DNA of 64,000 nucleotides from Roseicyclus sp965662675 (GTDB lineage Bacteria > Pseudomonadota > Alphaproteobacteria > Rhodobacterales > Rhodobacteraceae): NCBI RefSeq assembly GCF_965662675.1, contig NZ_CBFIIK010000003.1, positions 1-64,000 on the forward strand. Reading direction: 5' to 3'. The position numbers were made by a program, and so were the translations under genes. Under the pieces are notes generated by a model, which did no database searches, had not been told where the DNA came from, and saw only the letters and a program-made list of their open reading frames with translations. Within the stretch, counting starts at the first letter, position 1, and each line of letters begins with the position of its first letter. This document shows, one piece after another, positions 63,214-64,000 of the stretch.

Positions 63214-64000
63214 TGAAAATGCTGCCAAAATTTTTGACCTCTGCGGCGCTCGCCGTAGGCCTTGCGCTGCCCGCGCTGGCACAAGACCCCTTCAAGGTCG
63301 GCTTCATCTATGTCGGCGCTGTCAGCGACATGGGCTGGACCTTTACCCATGATGTCGGCCGTCTGGCCGTCGAAGAGCATTTCGGTGATGCGGTCGAGAC
63401 CGTGTTTCTCGAGAATGTTCCCGAAGGCGCGGATGCCGAGCGCGCGATCAGCCAAATGATCTTGGGCGGTGCTGACATGATCTTCACCACCTCCTTTGGT
63501 TATGGCGAGGCGACCAATGCCGTCGCGGGCCAATTCCCCGATGTCTATTTCGAGCATGCCACGGGCTATATGCGCGACCATCCCAATGTGTCCAACTATT
63601 CGGCCCGCTTCTACGAAGGCCGCGCCGTCTTGGGCCATATCGCAGGCCACATGACGGAATCGAACATCGTGGGCTATATCGCCTCCTACCCGATCCCCGA
63701 AGTGATCCGCGGCATCAACTCGGCCTATCTGCATGCACGTGCGGTCAATCCCGATGTCGAGTTCCGGGTGGTTTGGGCCTATACTTGGTTCGATCCCGCG
63801 ATCGAAGCCGACGCCGCCCAAGCACTGGTCGATGCCGGCGCCGATGTGATCATGCAGCATACCGACTCGACTGCACCACAGACTGTCGCGCGCGATGCCG
63901 GCATCATCTCCTTTGGCCAAGCATCCGACATGATCCAATTCGCACCGCGTCCGCGCGTGGCCTCGATCATCGACAACTGGGCGCCCTACTATATCCGCCG
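63214..64000 (+). CDS. BMP family ABC transporter substrate-binding protein (partial)
   Basis: The gene runs off the window end after 262 codons. A signal peptide (MKMLPKFLTSAALAVGLALP to ALAQ) is followed by FKVGFIYVGAVSDMGWTFTH and NVPEGADAERAISQMILGGA, which mark the BMP/Med (PF02608) fold that binds nucleosides or purines in the periplasm. It has no lipobox, so it is soluble. GGAGGA lies at 63201-63206. It lies last in the operon, instead of first as in many ABC operons; a separate promoter in the 96-base gap would allow higher expression. Confidence 0.92.

Overview
The window looks like a chromosomal segment of a high-GC alphaproteobacterium of the order Rhodobacterales (Rhodobacteraceae/Paracoccaceae type). 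The reasons are: the gene order ftsH-tilS-cpoB-pal-tolB-tolA-tolR-tolQ-ybgC-(hypothetical)-ruvB-ruvA-ruvC; the hisS-hisZ-hisG unit with short-form HisG; an xdhABC set of the Rhodobacter type; a B12-dependent ribonucleotide reductase; a DUF1127 protein; and a dispersed intergenic repeat of a kind I associate with this order. I saw no rRNA, tRNA, insertion sequence, prophage or CRISPR array. Most of the window is ordinary housekeeping sequence.

Layout. 1-2980: the end of a CoA-transferase subunit A gene, two SGNH/GSCFA-like hydrolase genes wedged in, CoA-transferase subunit B, and a hotdog thioesterase, all in one overlapping operon. 2977-3837: a convergent lytic transglycosylase. 4074-15989: a tad (tight adherence, type IVc/Flp pilus) locus of flp pilin, cpaB, cpaC, an OmpA-type lipoprotein, cpaE, cpaF, tadB, tadC, two TPR lipoproteins and cpaA, then an uncharacterised AAA ATPase. 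No TadE/TadF/TadG minor pilins are present. 16077-19206: the Lhr-like DEXH helicase and PdeM nuclease of the ligase-associated DNA repair set, without the ligase and exonuclease. A membrane LytTR regulator overlaps pdeM tail to tail. 20102-22818: folD and fhs (one-carbon folate metabolism). 22960-23568: a MOSC protein.

23696-35449 (minus strand): ftsH, tilS, the complete Tol-Pal envelope system and the Holliday-junction resolvase operon ruvCAB. 35813-36019: a DUF1127 small protein with a strong terminator. 36107-45716 (minus): a small membrane protein, prmA, an MFS permease, homospermidine synthase, rpsD, a Hint-domain protein, an LpxR-like outer-membrane protein and class II ribonucleotide reductase. 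45840-50000: a DUF1489 protein, hisG-hisZ-hisS and slyX. 50027-54822 (minus): a second MFS permease and dnaE. 55050-64000: a plus-strand purine operon, xdhA-xdhB-xdhC followed by a nucleoside-type ABC importer (ATPase, two permeases and a BMP-family binding protein cut off by the window end). The ATGA/GTGA start-stop overlaps suggest one coupled transcript in which purines or nucleosides are imported and oxidised.

The most unusual observations are: (i) a family of repeats with core GGAGTATTTnnnAAGCAAAG that lies between genes but also sits in frame inside xdhB, with a related copy inside xdhA; (ii) the two SGNH-like genes between the CoA-transferase subunit genes; (iii) the tad locus with a D/W-type pilin motif, no minor pilins and a winged-helix-like AAA ATPase; (iv) a 112-bp tail-to-tail overlap between pdeM and the LytTR gene.
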